A stretch of DNA of 64,000 bases. It comes from Chitinophagales bacterium (GTDB taxonomy: Bacteria; Bacteroidota; Bacteroidia; Chitinophagales; Saprospiraceae). Of the stretch, positions 44,540 through 53,931 are shown piece by piece. The DNA lies in the NCBI GenBank assembly GCA_017303475.1, contig JAFLBO010000008.1, positions 124,001 through 188,000 of the forward strand. The letters are read 5' to 3'. The notes beneath the pieces were generated by a model, which saw nothing but the letters and a program-made list of their open reading frames with translations, had not been told where the DNA came from and ran no database searches. Position 1 is the first letter of the stretch; every line of letters starts with the position of its first letter. Made by a program: the position numbers and the translations under genes.

Positions 44540-47410
44540 ATGCGGCAACTCCTTACCTGGCTCCTTCTAGGGTTCCTTTCAGCTCAATCTTTCGCACAAC
44601 AACCTACGCCTGCCGATACCCGGCTCAAAGGTTTTGACCAACGCCAAAAACTCAAAAAACAGTCACTGCTTGCTTCCATTGAGCCAGTCAATATTGGCCC
44701 TACCGTGTTCTCCTGCCGGGTCACTGATGTAGATGTCAACCCTGCCGACCCCACCGAAATGTATGTGGCCTATGCCTCCGGCGGACTTTGGCACACCACC
44801 AGCAATGGCACTGCCTTCAAGCCTGTTTTCGACCACGAAGCCAGTATGACCATTGGAGATATTGCCGTAGACTGGACCAACCGGGTACTTTGGGTAGGCA
44901 CCGGAGAGGCTAACAGCAGTCGCTCCTCTTATGCCGGCACAGGCATTTACCGCAGCTCCGACCAGGGAAAAACCTGGGAATGGCGTGGATTACCGGAAAG
45001 CCACCACATTTCCAGAATCATTTTACATCCTACAGATCCAAATACACTCTGGGTAGCCGTTTTAGGCCATTTATACTCACCCAACCCCGAACGCGGGGTG
45101 TACAAAACCATTGATGGTGGTAAAACCTGGGTTAGAACACTGTTTGCCGATGAAAATAGCGGCGCTATTGACCTGGTGCTGGATCCCAATGATCCCAACA
45201 CCCTGCTGGCCGCCACCTGGGAACGGAGTCGGCGGGCCTGGGAATTTAATGGCGCAGGGGCAGGCTCTGCCATCTGGAAAAGCATAGATGGCGGTAATAC
45301 CTGGGTAAAAGCGATGAACGGATTCCCCTCCGGCCCCAAAACAGGTCGAATCGGACTGGCTTCCGGCAAAAAAAACGGAAAAACGGTGCTGTATGCCTGC
45401 ATTGATAATCAAAATCCCAAGCCGGCTAAAGACAAGCCATCTGATGACGGACTGACCAAAGACCAGTTGCGAAACATGTCGAAGGAAGCATTTATGCAAC
45501 TCAACGACGAAAAGCTGGCTACTTTCCTGAAGCAAAACGAATTCCCGGAGAAATACAGTGCCAAAAAGGTCAAAGACCTCGTCCAAAAAGACAAACTCAA
45601 GCCCATTGCCCTGGTTGAATTTCTGGAAGACGCCAATTCACGCTTGTTTGAAACAGACTACATCGGCGCCGAACTCTATCGGTCCGATGATGGCGGCCAA
45701 AGCTGGAAACGAACCCACGAGGATGCCATTGAACAAATGCACTTTACGTATGGCTACTACTTTGCCAATGTACGCTGTATGCCGGAAGACGCTGACCAGG
45801 TATATATGATTGGCTTTTTCATCATCCGGTCTGAAGATGGCGGCAAAACCTGGAAAAACATCAATGGCGAGAATGTACACGTTGACCACCACGCACTTTG
45901 GCTGAATCCTGCCAGAAAAGGGCATCTGGTGAATGGCAACGACGGCGGTTTAAACATATCCTGGGATAACGGAGAGTCCTGGATTAAGTGTAATACACCG
46001 CCTGTAGGCCAGTTTTATGCCATTACTACCGACGAGTCGGACCCTTACCAGGTATACGGCGGCGCTCAGGACAATGGCGTTTGGGTTGGCCCCAGCCAAT
46101 ACGAGGCCTCCACCGCCTGGCATCAAACCGGCGCATACCCGTATAAAGAACTGCTTGGCGGCGATGGAATGCAGGTGCAGGTTGATTACCGCGACAACAA
46201 TACGGTGTACACCGGATTCCAGTTTGGCAACTATTTCAAAGTAGACCGCACAACAGGTGCTTCCCGACCCATAACGCCCAAACACGACCTGGGCGAACGC
46301 CCGCTTCGTTTCAACTGGCAAACACCCATTTGGCTGAGCCGACACCAGCAAGATGTGTTATATCTGGGCGCCAACAAACTGTACCGTTCCTTTAACCAGG
46401 GTAAAGATTGGGAGGCCATTTCCGGCGACCTGACCAATGGCGGCAAACCTGGTAACGTACCTTACGGCACCCTCACAAGCATTTGCGAAAGCCCTTTGAA
46501 GTTTGGTATGTTGTACACTGGCTCAGACGATGGCCTGGTGCACCTAACCCGCGATGGCGGCGAAACCTGGACGAATATCTCCGGTCAACTTCCTGCCAAT
46601 TTATGGGTAAGCAGAGTGGTGGCCTCTGCCCACGAGCGCGGGCGTGTGTATGTGTCGCTCAATGGTTATCGTTGGGATGATTTTACCGCTTATTTGTACG
46701 TTTCACAGGATTTTGGTCAAACCTGGACCAAACTTGGCAATGACCTGCCCCTTGAACCCATCAATGTAGTCCGCGAAGACCCGGCAAATCCGAATGTCGT
46801 ATACGTAGGTACCGATCACAACGTTTATGTATCATTGGACGGCGGAGCATCCTTCCAAACGCTGAGCGCAGATTTCCCTGATGTTCCGGTACACGATCTG
46901 GCCATACAGGCCAATGCCCGCGAACTGGTGATCGGCACTCACGGTCGCTCCATGTTTAAAGCAGATATTTCCCTTATTCAGCAATTAAACGCGGAAGTGC
47001 TGCTGTCAGAACTGAAATTATTTAGCCTGGAAAAAAGAAAATTCAATAAAAACTGGGGCAAAAAACGTGCTTATCAGGAAACAAAAGATCCAGAATATCC
47101 GGTTTGGTTTTACAGCAAAAGTGACGGAAAAGTATCCTGGACCGTCAAACATAAAGAAAGCGGCTTGGTCCTGAACAGCGGCGCCATAGATGCTGTTAAA
47201 GGAGTCAACAACTGGACCTATGCCCTGGACTTCCGCGAGGATGCCTTGTCAAAATACAAAGAAGCCCTTCAACGCGAGCAAAAAGATGCAAAAAAGCCAC
47301 TTGACATGGAAAAAGCTGACACCGGCAAACGGTATCTACGCAAAGGCGTGTATACCTTTACACTGGAAAAAGGCGGCGTGAAAGTGGAAGAAGAATTAAT
47401 AATTGAGTAA
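44540..47410 (+). CDS. Secreted VPS10/sortilin-type beta-propeller protein
   Basis: This 956-residue protein has a signal peptide (MRQLLTWLLLGFLSAQSFAQ). Residues ~50-810 form a large propeller with many BNR/Asp-box type motifs (S-x-D-x-G-x-T-W): YRSSDQGKTWEWRG, YKTIDGGKTWVRTL, YRSDDGGQSWKR, YVSQDFGQTWTKLG, YVSLDGGASF. This matches the sortilin/VPS10 and WD40/YVTN/BNR-like exported proteins of Bacteroidota. The C-terminal ~120 residues form a beta-sandwich, with no T9SS domain visible. Many homologues are annotated as glycosyl hydrolases, but no sialidase catalytic set is evident. The function is unknown; it may act in extracellular protein or glycan binding. Confidence 0.87.
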   Translation: MRQLLTWLLLGFLSAQSFAQQPTPADTRLKGFDQRQKLKKQSLLASIEPVNIGPTVFSCRVTDVDVNPADPTEMYVAYASGGLWHTTSNGTAFKPVFDHEASMTIGDIAVDWTNRVLWVGTGEANSSRSSYAGTGIYRSSDQGKTWEWRGLPESHHISRIILHPTDPNTLWVAVLGHLYSPNPERGVYKTIDGGKTWVRTLFADENSGAIDLVLDPNDPNTLLAATWERSRRAWEFNGAGAGSAIWKSIDGGNTWVKAMNGFPSGPKTGRIGLASGKKNGKTVLYACIDNQNPKPAKDKPSDDGLTKDQLRNMSKEAFMQLNDEKLATFLKQNEFPEKYSAKKVKDLVQKDKLKPIALVEFLEDANSRLFETDYIGAELYRSDDGGQSWKRTHEDAIEQMHFTYGYYFANVRCMPEDADQVYMIGFFIIRSEDGGKTWKNINGENVHVDHHALWLNPARKGHLVNGNDGGLNISWDNGESWIKCNTPPVGQFYAITTDESDPYQVYGGAQDNGVWVGPSQYEASTAWHQTGAYPYKELLGGDGMQVQVDYRDNNTVYTGFQFGNYFKVDRTTGASRPITPKHDLGERPLRFNWQTPIWLSRHQQDVLYLGANKLYRSFNQGKDWEAISGDLTNGGKPGNVPYGTLTSICESPLKFGMLYTGSDDGLVHLTRDGGETWTNISGQLPANLWVSRVVASAHERGRVYVSLNGYRWDDFTAYLYVSQDFGQTWTKLGNDLPLEPINVVREDPANPNVVYVGTDHNVYVSLDGGASFQTLSADFPDVPVHDLAIQANARELVIGTHGRSMFKADISLIQQLNAEVLLSELKLFSLEKRKFNKNWGKKRAYQETKDPEYPVWFYSKSDGKVSWTVKHKESGLVLNSGAIDAVKGVNNWTYALDFREDALSKYKEALQREQKDAKKPLDMEKADTGKRYLRKGVYTFTLEKGGVKVEEELIIE

Positions 47411-47439
47411 CAGAACACTGTCACAACCCATCATAACCT

Positions 47440-48198
47440 ATGAAAAACATCCAGGTAACCCTATTGCTGTTCATTTCCCTGAGTTTGAGCAGCTGCCTCA
47501 CCATCGTTGAAGAAATCACCATCCGAAAAGATGGCAGCGGTACTTATAGTTTCGCACTGGACGGCAGTAAAATCAAAAGCAAATTTGACAACTTTGGGAA
47601 ATCAATGGGGAAAAGTACGCAACCCGACAGCTCCGCCCTAGCCGGACTGCCTGACACCGTCAACGTTTTGGAAAAGAAGGAAGAGAGGTATGAAATAGCC
47701 GCACGTATGCTGGCCAATAAAAACGGAATCAGTAATGCGCACGGTTTCAACGACACACTTACCCACCAGTCCGGATTTGCCTTCAATTTTCAAAGCCTGG
47801 CACATCTGCAGGATGCGCTGATTTCCCTGAAGGACGACGATGTGGAAATTGGAGGCTGGAATGAAGATGCTTACATCGGCATGGATGGAAAAACCTTGAA
47901 ACGTCATGCAGGAGCATCCAGCTTTGCCGATTTTCTAGCTGAAATCATGACAAAGCAGGCATCAGATGACGAAATTGCACCAGATGCCAGTGCAGTAAAA
48001 GGCATGATGAAAATGATGTTTCGCGACCTGGAATTCAAAACCATTTACCATTTCCCCGACCAGAAAATCAAAAAGTGCAACGACAAAAACGCACAATTAA
48101 GCGATGACCGCCACACGCTCATCATCCTGGAAAAGCCCTTGGACGAAAATAACAAGTCGAAAAAGAAACCTTCGGAACTAAACATCCGTCTTAAATAA
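47440..48198 (+). CDS. Lipoprotein, first of a paralogous pair
   Basis: This 252-residue protein has a lipoprotein signal peptide with lipobox SLSSC (Cys19) followed by LTIVEEITIRKDGSGTYSF. Other conserved stretches are FAFNFQSLAHLQDALI and MMFRDLEFKTIYHFPDQKIK. The next gene has the same architecture (xxIxEExTxxNxGSGxY near the N-terminus, YHFPDxxxK near the C-terminus). No named family is recognised; the arrangement resembles other Bacteroidota lipoproteins with a simple alpha/beta domain. It is 29 bp after the propeller gene and may share its transcript. Confidence 0.75.
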   Translation: MKNIQVTLLLFISLSLSSCLTIVEEITIRKDGSGTYSFALDGSKIKSKFDNFGKSMGKSTQPDSSALAGLPDTVNVLEKKEERYEIAARMLANKNGISNAHGFNDTLTHQSGFAFNFQSLAHLQDALISLKDDDVEIGGWNEDAYIGMDGKTLKRHAGASSFADFLAEIMTKQASDDEIAPDASAVKGMMKMMFRDLEFKTIYHFPDQKIKKCNDKNAQLSDDRHTLIILEKPLDENNKSKKKPSELNIRLK

Positions 48199-48216
48199 AC
48201 AATTCAATCAAACCTG

Positions 48217-48246
48217 ATACGGGCTAGTCCCCGTATATATTTTTCC
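48217..48246 (+). terminator. Intercistronic terminator/attenuator-like hairpin
   Basis: ATACGGG pairs with CCCGTAT (48217-48223 with 48230-48236), with a 6-nt loop, and is followed by ATATTTTTCC. It lies 15 bp before the start of the second lipoprotein and could reduce read-through between the pair. Confidence 0.55.
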
Positions 48247-48260
48247 AATTCCTACATTCA

Positions 48261-49052
48261 ATGAAAAATTTGAAAAACCTTTTCCTCGCAGTACTTGCCG
48301 TGAGCATGACTGCACTCACTGGCTGCCTGCATATTATTGAGGAAGCTACCTTTAAAAACAACGGTTCCGGATCCTATAAAATGACGCTCGATATGAGCGA
48401 GATGAAGGGCATGATGGACATGTTCAAAGGCATGGCCGGCGATAGTTCTTTGACCTCAGGCATGGGCATTGAAGGCGATTCTACTTCTATCCAAACAGAA
48501 GGCGATTACACCCCGCCGGCTGATGCTCCTGCAATGGAAGACCCTATGGGAGGTCTCGGAACCCAAATGAGCAGTGTTGCTGCAACCATCCGCGGCGTGG
48601 AAGGCATCACCAATGTGGTAGAAATCAACGACACCACTAACTTCCAGTTTGGCTACTCTTTTGACTTTGTGAACGTAGATGCGCTCAACCGCGCTTTGCG
48701 TATCATCAACAAAGACAAGTACGACGCCAAAGTGGAAGAAGTTTTCCGCTTTAAAGGCAAAAGTTTCGAGCGTCTTGGAACAGGTGATATTGGCGAAGAA
48801 ATGAAAAAAGCGATGATGAACTCCGATGAAGAAGGCGGAGAAGAAGGCAGCATGGATATGGTTAAAATGTTCCTGGCCGATATGAGCTACAAACAAATCT
48901 ACCATTTCCCTGACCGCACTGTTAAAAAGTCTGACAACAAACTCGGCGAAATCACCGACGAAGGCCATACCCTGACCATCAACATCAAGCCTTTTGATGA
49001 AGAACAGCAAAAGAAAAAGGCCAGCGTAGCCACCAAAGTCAAACTTAAATAG
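48261..49052 (+). CDS. Lipoprotein, second of a paralogous pair
   Basis: This 263-residue protein has lipobox MTALTGC (Cys22) and continues LHIIEEATFKNNGSGSYKM. It is clearly homologous to the preceding gene but carries a methionine-rich, acidic insert (MSEMKGMMDMFKGMAGDSSL, EGDYTPPADAPAMEDPMGGL). The shared C-terminal motif is LADMSYKQIYHFPDRTVKK. The methionine content is unusual and might bind a soft metal, but this is speculation. It ends just before copy 2 of the MITE-like element. Confidence 0.75.
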   Translation: MKNLKNLFLAVLAVSMTALTGCLHIIEEATFKNNGSGSYKMTLDMSEMKGMMDMFKGMAGDSSLTSGMGIEGDSTSIQTEGDYTPPADAPAMEDPMGGLGTQMSSVAATIRGVEGITNVVEINDTTNFQFGYSFDFVNVDALNRALRIINKDKYDAKVEEVFRFKGKSFERLGTGDIGEEMKKAMMNSDEEGGEEGSMDMVKMFLADMSYKQIYHFPDRTVKKSDNKLGEITDEGHTLTINIKPFDEEQQKKKASVATKVKLK

Positions 49053-49083
49053 AAGGCACGAAGGCCAGTTATCATATTTCAAA

Positions 49084-49236
49084 GGGGCTGTCTCGGAAGT
49101 TATTTTTACCGCAGAGGCGGAGAGACGCAGAGGCACTTAAACTGAGAGTCTCACTTGGAGTGAGACTCTCAGTTTAAGTGCCTCTGCGTCTCTCCGCCTC
49201 TGCGGTAAAAATAAATCAGCGACTTTTGAGACACCC
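49084..49236. mobile_element. MITE-like palindromic element, copy 2
   Basis: Perfect 56-bp arms (49100-49155 and 49159-49214) surround loop TGG. The flanking ends are GGGGCTGTCTCGGAAGT (left) and, on the minus strand from the right, AGGGTGTCTCAAAAGTC. It is homologous to 1304-1458 over the whole length, but inverted. The differences from copy 1 within the arms (for example CCGCAGAGG versus CCGGAGAGG) occur in both arms, so each copy stays a perfect palindrome. It sits between the convergent lipoprotein and mrdA genes. Confidence 0.8.
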
Positions 49237-49274
49237 TCTTTGCGTCTTCGTGCCTTTGGCCAGTCCTTTGTGCC

Positions 49275-51272
49275 TTACTTCTTACCGGGGCGCGTACCAC
49301 CAACAGTCCCGGTAGCAGGCTGAACAGCATCCGGCACCTCGCTGGGAAGTTTAGCCGGATCAGGCAGGGAATCGGGTCTTGGTTTGGGCAACTTGGCCTG
49401 AATCTTTTCCTGTGCCCGGTTAGCCAAAATTTTGGAGGTCAGGTCGGCCTTAATCATACGCTCTTCGATTGGCAAACGATCCGTTGCAATGGTATCATTG
49501 AGCATTTTTTCAATCATCAAGCCTGCTATAGGCGCTGCATAGGATGCACCCCAACCCGCGTTTTCCACATATACGGCTATAGCAATTTTGGGATCGTCTT
49601 TAGGTGCAAAAGCAAAAAATACAGAGTGGTCGTCGCCATGCGGGTTCTGACTGGTACCTGTTTTTCCACATACCGAAACGCCTGGAACCTGGGCAATTCG
49701 GGCTGTACCCCGCACTACGCATTGCTCCATTCCTTCCACTACCGTTTCAAAGTGCCGGGGGTCAATTTCCACCTTGTTTTTAACAAAAAAACGATCCGGT
49801 ATTGAAGTACCATCCTTGAATTCTTTGATCAGGTGGGGCGCATACCAATAGCCGCGGTTGGCAATACATGCCGCCAGATTAGCCATCTGAATGGTAGTAA
49901 GCTGCAATTCGCCCTGCCCAATGCCACACGACATGATGGTTGGCGAGTGCCACCCTCCCAGATGTTTGGGATATAACTTGTTGTAATAAGCGGAGGTAGG
50001 GAATCCACCCGGACTTTCATTCGGGTAGTCAATGCCCAATCTCTTCCCAAACCCAAACTGTGTCATGTATTTATTGAACTCATCCAGCCCTTGCTGCGGG
50101 TTTGAGTAGCCATACTTATCTACCTGATCCCGGTACTTCATCATATAATAAGTATTACAGGAATGGGCCAGCGCATCCACCACTCCGTTCAGATGCCCGC
50201 TGTGGTGACATTTATACAACCGACCAGCATAGAAGTAACCTCCTGAACAACTGAAGCCTGAATTAGCGCTTATGGTTCCTTCCTGCAAACCAATGAGTGT
50301 AACCACCGTTTTGAAAATAGACCCCGGCGGGTATTTAGCCATCACAGTGCGGTCAAAGAAATACCGCAACGGATCGGTCAGCAGGCGACTAAACTCCTGT
50401 CCGCGCTCATTGGTCATCACCAACAAGTTCGGGTTGTAGGTAGGAGCACTGATCATGGCCAGTATTTGTCCGGTTTTCGGATCAATAGCCACCACACTGC
50501 CGGTTTTATTCTGCATCAACTTCTCACCATAAGCTTGCAGGTTGATATCAATGCTGGATACCAAATCCTTTCCGGCAATAGCAGCAGAATCTCGTTCACC
50601 TTGCTTGTAACTACCCACAATACGTCCCAGGTTGTCGCGCAGCAAATTGGTTACCCCCTTTTTTCCGCGCAAATAATCTTCATAACCCGATTCCAGCCCG
50701 GCCGCTCCGATATAGTCGCCGGTTTCATATTTGCCGTTGCTCCGCTCTATATCTCTGGGTGTTACCTCATTAATATACCCCAAAACGTGCGCGCCGGCAT
50801 TAAACGGATACCCCCGGATACTGCGCGCCTGAACGAAAAAACCAGGAAACTCGTATTGGCTTTCCAAAAAACGGGCGTTTTTCTCAGGCGAGATTTTTTT
50901 CAGGAAAACAAAAGGAACAGATTTAGAGAATTTGCCACTGCGCCAGTCTTTGTTGAGGTTGCGCTTGAATTCATCTTCCGTTATACCCAAAATTCCACAA
51001 AACTTAGCCACATCCATCTTCTTCATATCCATCTGGCTGTAGGTAACCATCAGGTCAAAAGTGGCCTCATTGTTCACAATCCGCTCCCCGTTGCGATCAT
51101 ATATAATTCCGCGGGGCGGATATACTGTGAGCTCTTCAATGGCTGTGGCATCAGCCAGTTTGGCGTACGACCCGTCAAATATCTGCAAGTTGGCGGCTTG
51201 CAGCATCAGGGCAATGGCGCATACCAGAAAAACGACTTGAATATTTCGTTGGCGATGGAGACCGTTTTTCAT
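49275..51272 (-). CDS. mrdA: Penicillin-binding protein 2 (transpeptidase of the elongasome)
   Basis: This 665-residue class B PBP starts at the ATG at 51272 (MKNGLHRQRNIQVVFLV), with one N-terminal membrane helix. The pedestal/dimerisation domain holds YPPRGIIYDRNG and VLGYINEVTPRDIERSNG. The transpeptidase domain has SxxK in PPGSIFKTV (Ser near 313), SxN in HSCNTYYMM (~373) and KTG in CGKTGTSQNPHG (~535). It crosslinks peptidoglycan during cell elongation. The C-terminal proline-rich tail is typical of the phylum. It follows mreD with a 28-bp gap. rodA, the usual next gene, is absent; the MITE-like element is there instead. Confidence 0.95.
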   Translation of the reverse strand: MKNGLHRQRNIQVVFLVCAIALMLQAANLQIFDGSYAKLADATAIEELTVYPPRGIIYDRNGERIVNNEATFDLMVTYSQMDMKKMDVAKFCGILGITEDEFKRNLNKDWRSGKFSKSVPFVFLKKISPEKNARFLESQYEFPGFFVQARSIRGYPFNAGAHVLGYINEVTPRDIERSNGKYETGDYIGAAGLESGYEDYLRGKKGVTNLLRDNLGRIVGSYKQGERDSAAIAGKDLVSSIDINLQAYGEKLMQNKTGSVVAIDPKTGQILAMISAPTYNPNLLVMTNERGQEFSRLLTDPLRYFFDRTVMAKYPPGSIFKTVVTLIGLQEGTISANSGFSCSGGYFYAGRLYKCHHSGHLNGVVDALAHSCNTYYMMKYRDQVDKYGYSNPQQGLDEFNKYMTQFGFGKRLGIDYPNESPGGFPTSAYYNKLYPKHLGGWHSPTIMSCGIGQGELQLTTIQMANLAACIANRGYWYAPHLIKEFKDGTSIPDRFFVKNKVEIDPRHFETVVEGMEQCVVRGTARIAQVPGVSVCGKTGTSQNPHGDDHSVFFAFAPKDDPKIAIAVYVENAGWGASYAAPIAGLMIEKMLNDTIATDRLPIEERMIKADLTSKILANRAQEKIQAKLPKPRPDSLPDPAKLPSEVPDAVQPATGTVGGTRPGKK

Positions 51273-51300
51273 GACTGGGGATCGGTTTAGGAAACTATGC

Positions 51301-51822
51301 TCATTTTTTGGGATTGAACATAGCGACATATAACGCTACAAATATCATGGTTAAACCCCATGCTGCAGCGGTTTTTTTCACAATTTCCAAGGCAAAAAGG
51401 TGTGAAAAGTAACTAAACGAAAAATACCAAAGCAAATGCATGGCCATGAACAGGGCTGTTCCCTGCAAGAATGTCTGCCAGCCCATGGTTGCCGGAGCAA
51501 AAATGGAATCTTTAGTCGAAAAACCACCTTTGGGTGCAAACGGCATCAGCGCCAAACCTCTGGCAAACGCACTAAACGTACCTGCGCCGGCGTGAATCCC
51601 CCAGGATGGCACAAAGGCGTCTACCGCCACTCCAACAGCAAATCCCAGCAAAATCAGATAAGGCGCTGCCATTTGTAACGGCAGAAACAGGATAAACAGC
51701 GGATACAACAGCACGTTAAAATACGCGCCAATGCTGCCGGTCATTTGATTGAGCAGCAATGATTGTACGGCCACCAGACCAATGAACCGCAGTACGTGGG
51801 GCGTAATGGAACTACTGTTCAT
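51301..51822 (-). CDS. mreD: Rod shape-determining protein MreD
   Basis: This 173-residue membrane protein with about five transmembrane helices fits Bacteroidota MreD: FIGLVAVQSLLLNQM, YFNVLLYPLFILFLPLQM and GFAVGVAVDAFVPSWG, with the family's Asp-containing helix. It overlaps mreC by 11 bp and precedes mrdA, so it is translationally coupled. It is a component of the MreBCD-PBP2-RodA elongation complex. Confidence 0.92.
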   Translation of the reverse strand: MNSSSITPHVLRFIGLVAVQSLLLNQMTGSIGAYFNVLLYPLFILFLPLQMAAPYLILLGFAVGVAVDAFVPSWGIHAGAGTFSAFARGLALMPFAPKGGFSTKDSIFAPATMGWQTFLQGTALFMAMHLLWYFSFSYFSHLFALEIVKKTAAAWGLTMIFVALYVAMFNPKK

Positions 51823-52699
51823 TTGCTTTAATTTTTAACTGCAAACTATCTGTTTCTGCCTTGAATAAATTCTGTACCACAGAAACATCCCGAACGGTTG
51901 TCATATCCTGGTGCAACTTCACCTTGATTTCAAGGAAGTACGGATTTTCTGCATCCGTTTTGGGCGAGCCGTAAACCTTACCTACCGGATGTCCTGCCGG
52001 AAACATCAAAGAATAACCGCTGGTTACTACCGGCTCATTTTCTTTAACAACAAAATGCTGCGGGATATACCGAAGGGTCATTACCGTTGGATCGCCGCCA
52101 TCCCAGGTCAGGGAGCCAAAGGCGTTTTTTTGTTGCGGCAACGCAGCCGAAATCTTGGCCTGCTGATGAAGCACCGACATGACCAGGGAGAAATGCGGAC
52201 TCACATGCCGCACAATACCCACAATACCCACCGGGCTCAATACCGCCATATCTGTCTTAACACCATCGCTGCTACCCCGGTTGATAATCAACCAGTTGTT
52301 GGCGCCCGACACAGAATTCTTGATTACTTTGGCAGTAACTGATTGGAACTGAGGACGAACCGTTTTGCGCAGAATGGAATCAGTTCTGGAAAGCGAATCA
52401 TAACTCACCAGAAAAAAGGTGTCCCGAATGGGCACCTGCACCTGACGGGCATTAGACAATCGAAGTTGCAGACTGTCTACCAAATGTGCCAGGCTGTCGG
52501 CACGCTCATAGAGATTGAAGTAATCTGAGGCCATCTGGCGTTTTTCCAGTGCGCGACCACCAAAGATGCCAGTGGTATTAGCCCAGATTTCACCCTGACG
52601 GGTGTTAAAATTGACCATCATGGCAAAACAAATCACTTCCACTACCAGGAACGTGACAAAGCCACCGTTACGAAGCAGAAGTTCAAGGAGTTTGCCCAT
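51812..52699 (-). CDS. mreC: Rod shape-determining protein MreC
   Basis: This 295-residue protein has an N-terminal membrane helix (FVTFLVVEVICFAMMV), a coiled-coil segment around residues 60-85, and the periplasmic double beta-barrel domain. That domain has WLIINRGSSDGVKTDMAV, GIVGIVRHVSPHFSLVMSVL and SGYSLMFPAGHPVGKV. It links MreB filaments to PBP2. The ATG at 52699 gives MGKLLELLLRNGGF, the usual Bacteroidota start. Confidence 0.95.
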   Translation of the reverse strand: MGKLLELLLRNGGFVTFLVVEVICFAMMVNFNTRQGEIWANTTGIFGGRALEKRQMASDYFNLYERADSLAHLVDSLQLRLSNARQVQVPIRDTFFLVSYDSLSRTDSILRKTVRPQFQSVTAKVIKNSVSGANNWLIINRGSSDGVKTDMAVLSPVGIVGIVRHVSPHFSLVMSVLHQQAKISAALPQQKNAFGSLTWDGGDPTVMTLRYIPQHFVVKENEPVVTSGYSLMFPAGHPVGKVYGSPKTDAENPYFLEIKVKLHQDMTTVRDVSVVQNLFKAETDSLQLKIKANEQ

Positions 52700-52706
52700 T
52701 GGAGGA

Positions 52707-52758
52707 ACGATGAACTAAAACGATGGACGAAGAACCTTACGTTCATCGTCCATCGTTT
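52707..52758. repeat. ACGATGGACGA inverted repeat in the mreB-mreC gap
   Basis: AAACGATGGACGA (52718-52730) pairs with TCGTCCATCGTTT (52746-52758). Similar words make up the hairpin at 34633-34701. Confidence 0.7.
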
Positions 52759-52766
52759 ATGGTTCT

Positions 52767-53801
52767 TTATACGCTTTTACGGTCAATTAAGAAAGAATAC
52801 TGGTGGGAATGGCGCAGCGCCATGCCTGTACCGCGCACCACCGCGCGAAGCGGATCATCAGCAACCTGTACATTCAGCTTGGTCTTCTGCTCCAGACGCT
52901 TGTCGAGTCCGCGCAACAAAGCGCCGCCACCGGTGAGGTACAGACCCGTTTTGTAAATATCAGAAGCCAATTCAGGAGGCGTAAGTTCAAGTGCACGCAA
53001 CACCGCATCTTCAATCTTGCTGATGCTCTTGTCCAGTGCATAAGCCACTTCCTGATAACCAATCTTGATTTGCTTTGGAATACCGGTCATCAGGTCGCGA
53101 CCATTAACCGCATAATCAGCAGGTGGGTTTTCCAGTTCGTGCAGCGCAGAACCCACGTGGATTTTCACTTGTTCTGCAGTGCGCTCGCCAATGAGGATAT
53201 TGTGTTCGCGCTTCATGTAGTTCATAATATCGTTGGTGAGTTCATCACCTGCGATACGAATACTTTGGTCGCAAACAATACCAGACAGCGCGATAACGGC
53301 AATTTCCGTGGTTCCGCCACCGATATCGATAATCATATTGCCAATTGGCTCTTCGATATTCAAACCGATCCCGAGTGCAGCAGCCATTGGCTCGTGGATC
53401 AGGTAAGTTTCTTTACTGTCAACGTGGTCGGCGGAATCAAATACTGCGCGTTTTTCTACTTCAGTGATACCACTAGGGATACAAATCACCATTTTGAGGT
53501 GACTGAGCATATTGCGGCGGCGACCAACCATTTTGATCATGCCCTGAATCATGGCTTCAGCAGCCTGGAAGTCGGCAATTACACCATCTTTGAGTGGGCG
53601 AACCGTTTTGATGTTTTCGTGGGTTTTTTCGTGCATCTGCATGGCACGATGACCTACCGCAATCGTTTGTTTGGTATTGCGGTCAATAGCGACAATAGAG
53701 GGCTCATCTACCACCACCTGATCGTCTACCATGATGAGCGTATTTGCAGTACCGAGGTCAACGGCGAGTTCTTGCTTGAAGAAATTGAAAAAGTTGAACA
53801 A
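52767..53801 (-). CDS. mreB: Rod shape-determining protein MreB, TTG start
   Basis: This 344-residue actin-like protein has phosphate-1 motif VDLGTANTL, connect/phosphate-2 IDIGGGTTEIAVIAL, and adenosine motif LTGGGALLRGLDKRLE. It polymerises on the membrane and directs elongation. The N-terminus FNFFNFFKQELAVDLG has the amphipathic membrane-binding character expected. The only plausible start is a TTG at 53801: an in-frame TAA lies five codons upstream, and the first internal ATG (residue 24) would remove the first phosphate loop. It is the first gene of mreB-mreC-mreD-mrdA. Confidence 0.94.
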   Translation of the reverse strand: MFNFFNFFKQELAVDLGTANTLIMVDDQVVVDEPSIVAIDRNTKQTIAVGHRAMQMHEKTHENIKTVRPLKDGVIADFQAAEAMIQGMIKMVGRRRNMLSHLKMVICIPSGITEVEKRAVFDSADHVDSKETYLIHEPMAAALGIGLNIEEPIGNMIIDIGGGTTEIAVIALSGIVCDQSIRIAGDELTNDIMNYMKREHNILIGERTAEQVKIHVGSALHELENPPADYAVNGRDLMTGIPKQIKIGYQEVAYALDKSISKIEDAVLRALELTPPELASDIYKTGLYLTGGGALLRGLDKRLEQKTKLNVQVADDPLRAVVRGTGMALRHSHQYSFLIDRKSV

Positions 53802-53931
53802 AGTATGGGCTGTTTAATTGTGTGAGTCGAATCGGATTGGGAAAAAAAGTGCGCAAAACTACGCAGAATTTTGTGCTTTTCTAGGTTAAATGTGGGGGAG
53901 AATTTGAAAAAAAATAGGTGTTAAAGTAATT

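Noticed and set aside
44540..47410. Sialidase annotation for the BNR-repeat protein
   Set aside because: Asp-box repeats are present, but no arginine triad or other sialidase catalytic set could be seen; a sortilin-like propeller is the safer call.
52803..53825. 340-codon ORF antisense to mreB
   Set aside because: Shadow of a fully recognised MreB sequence.
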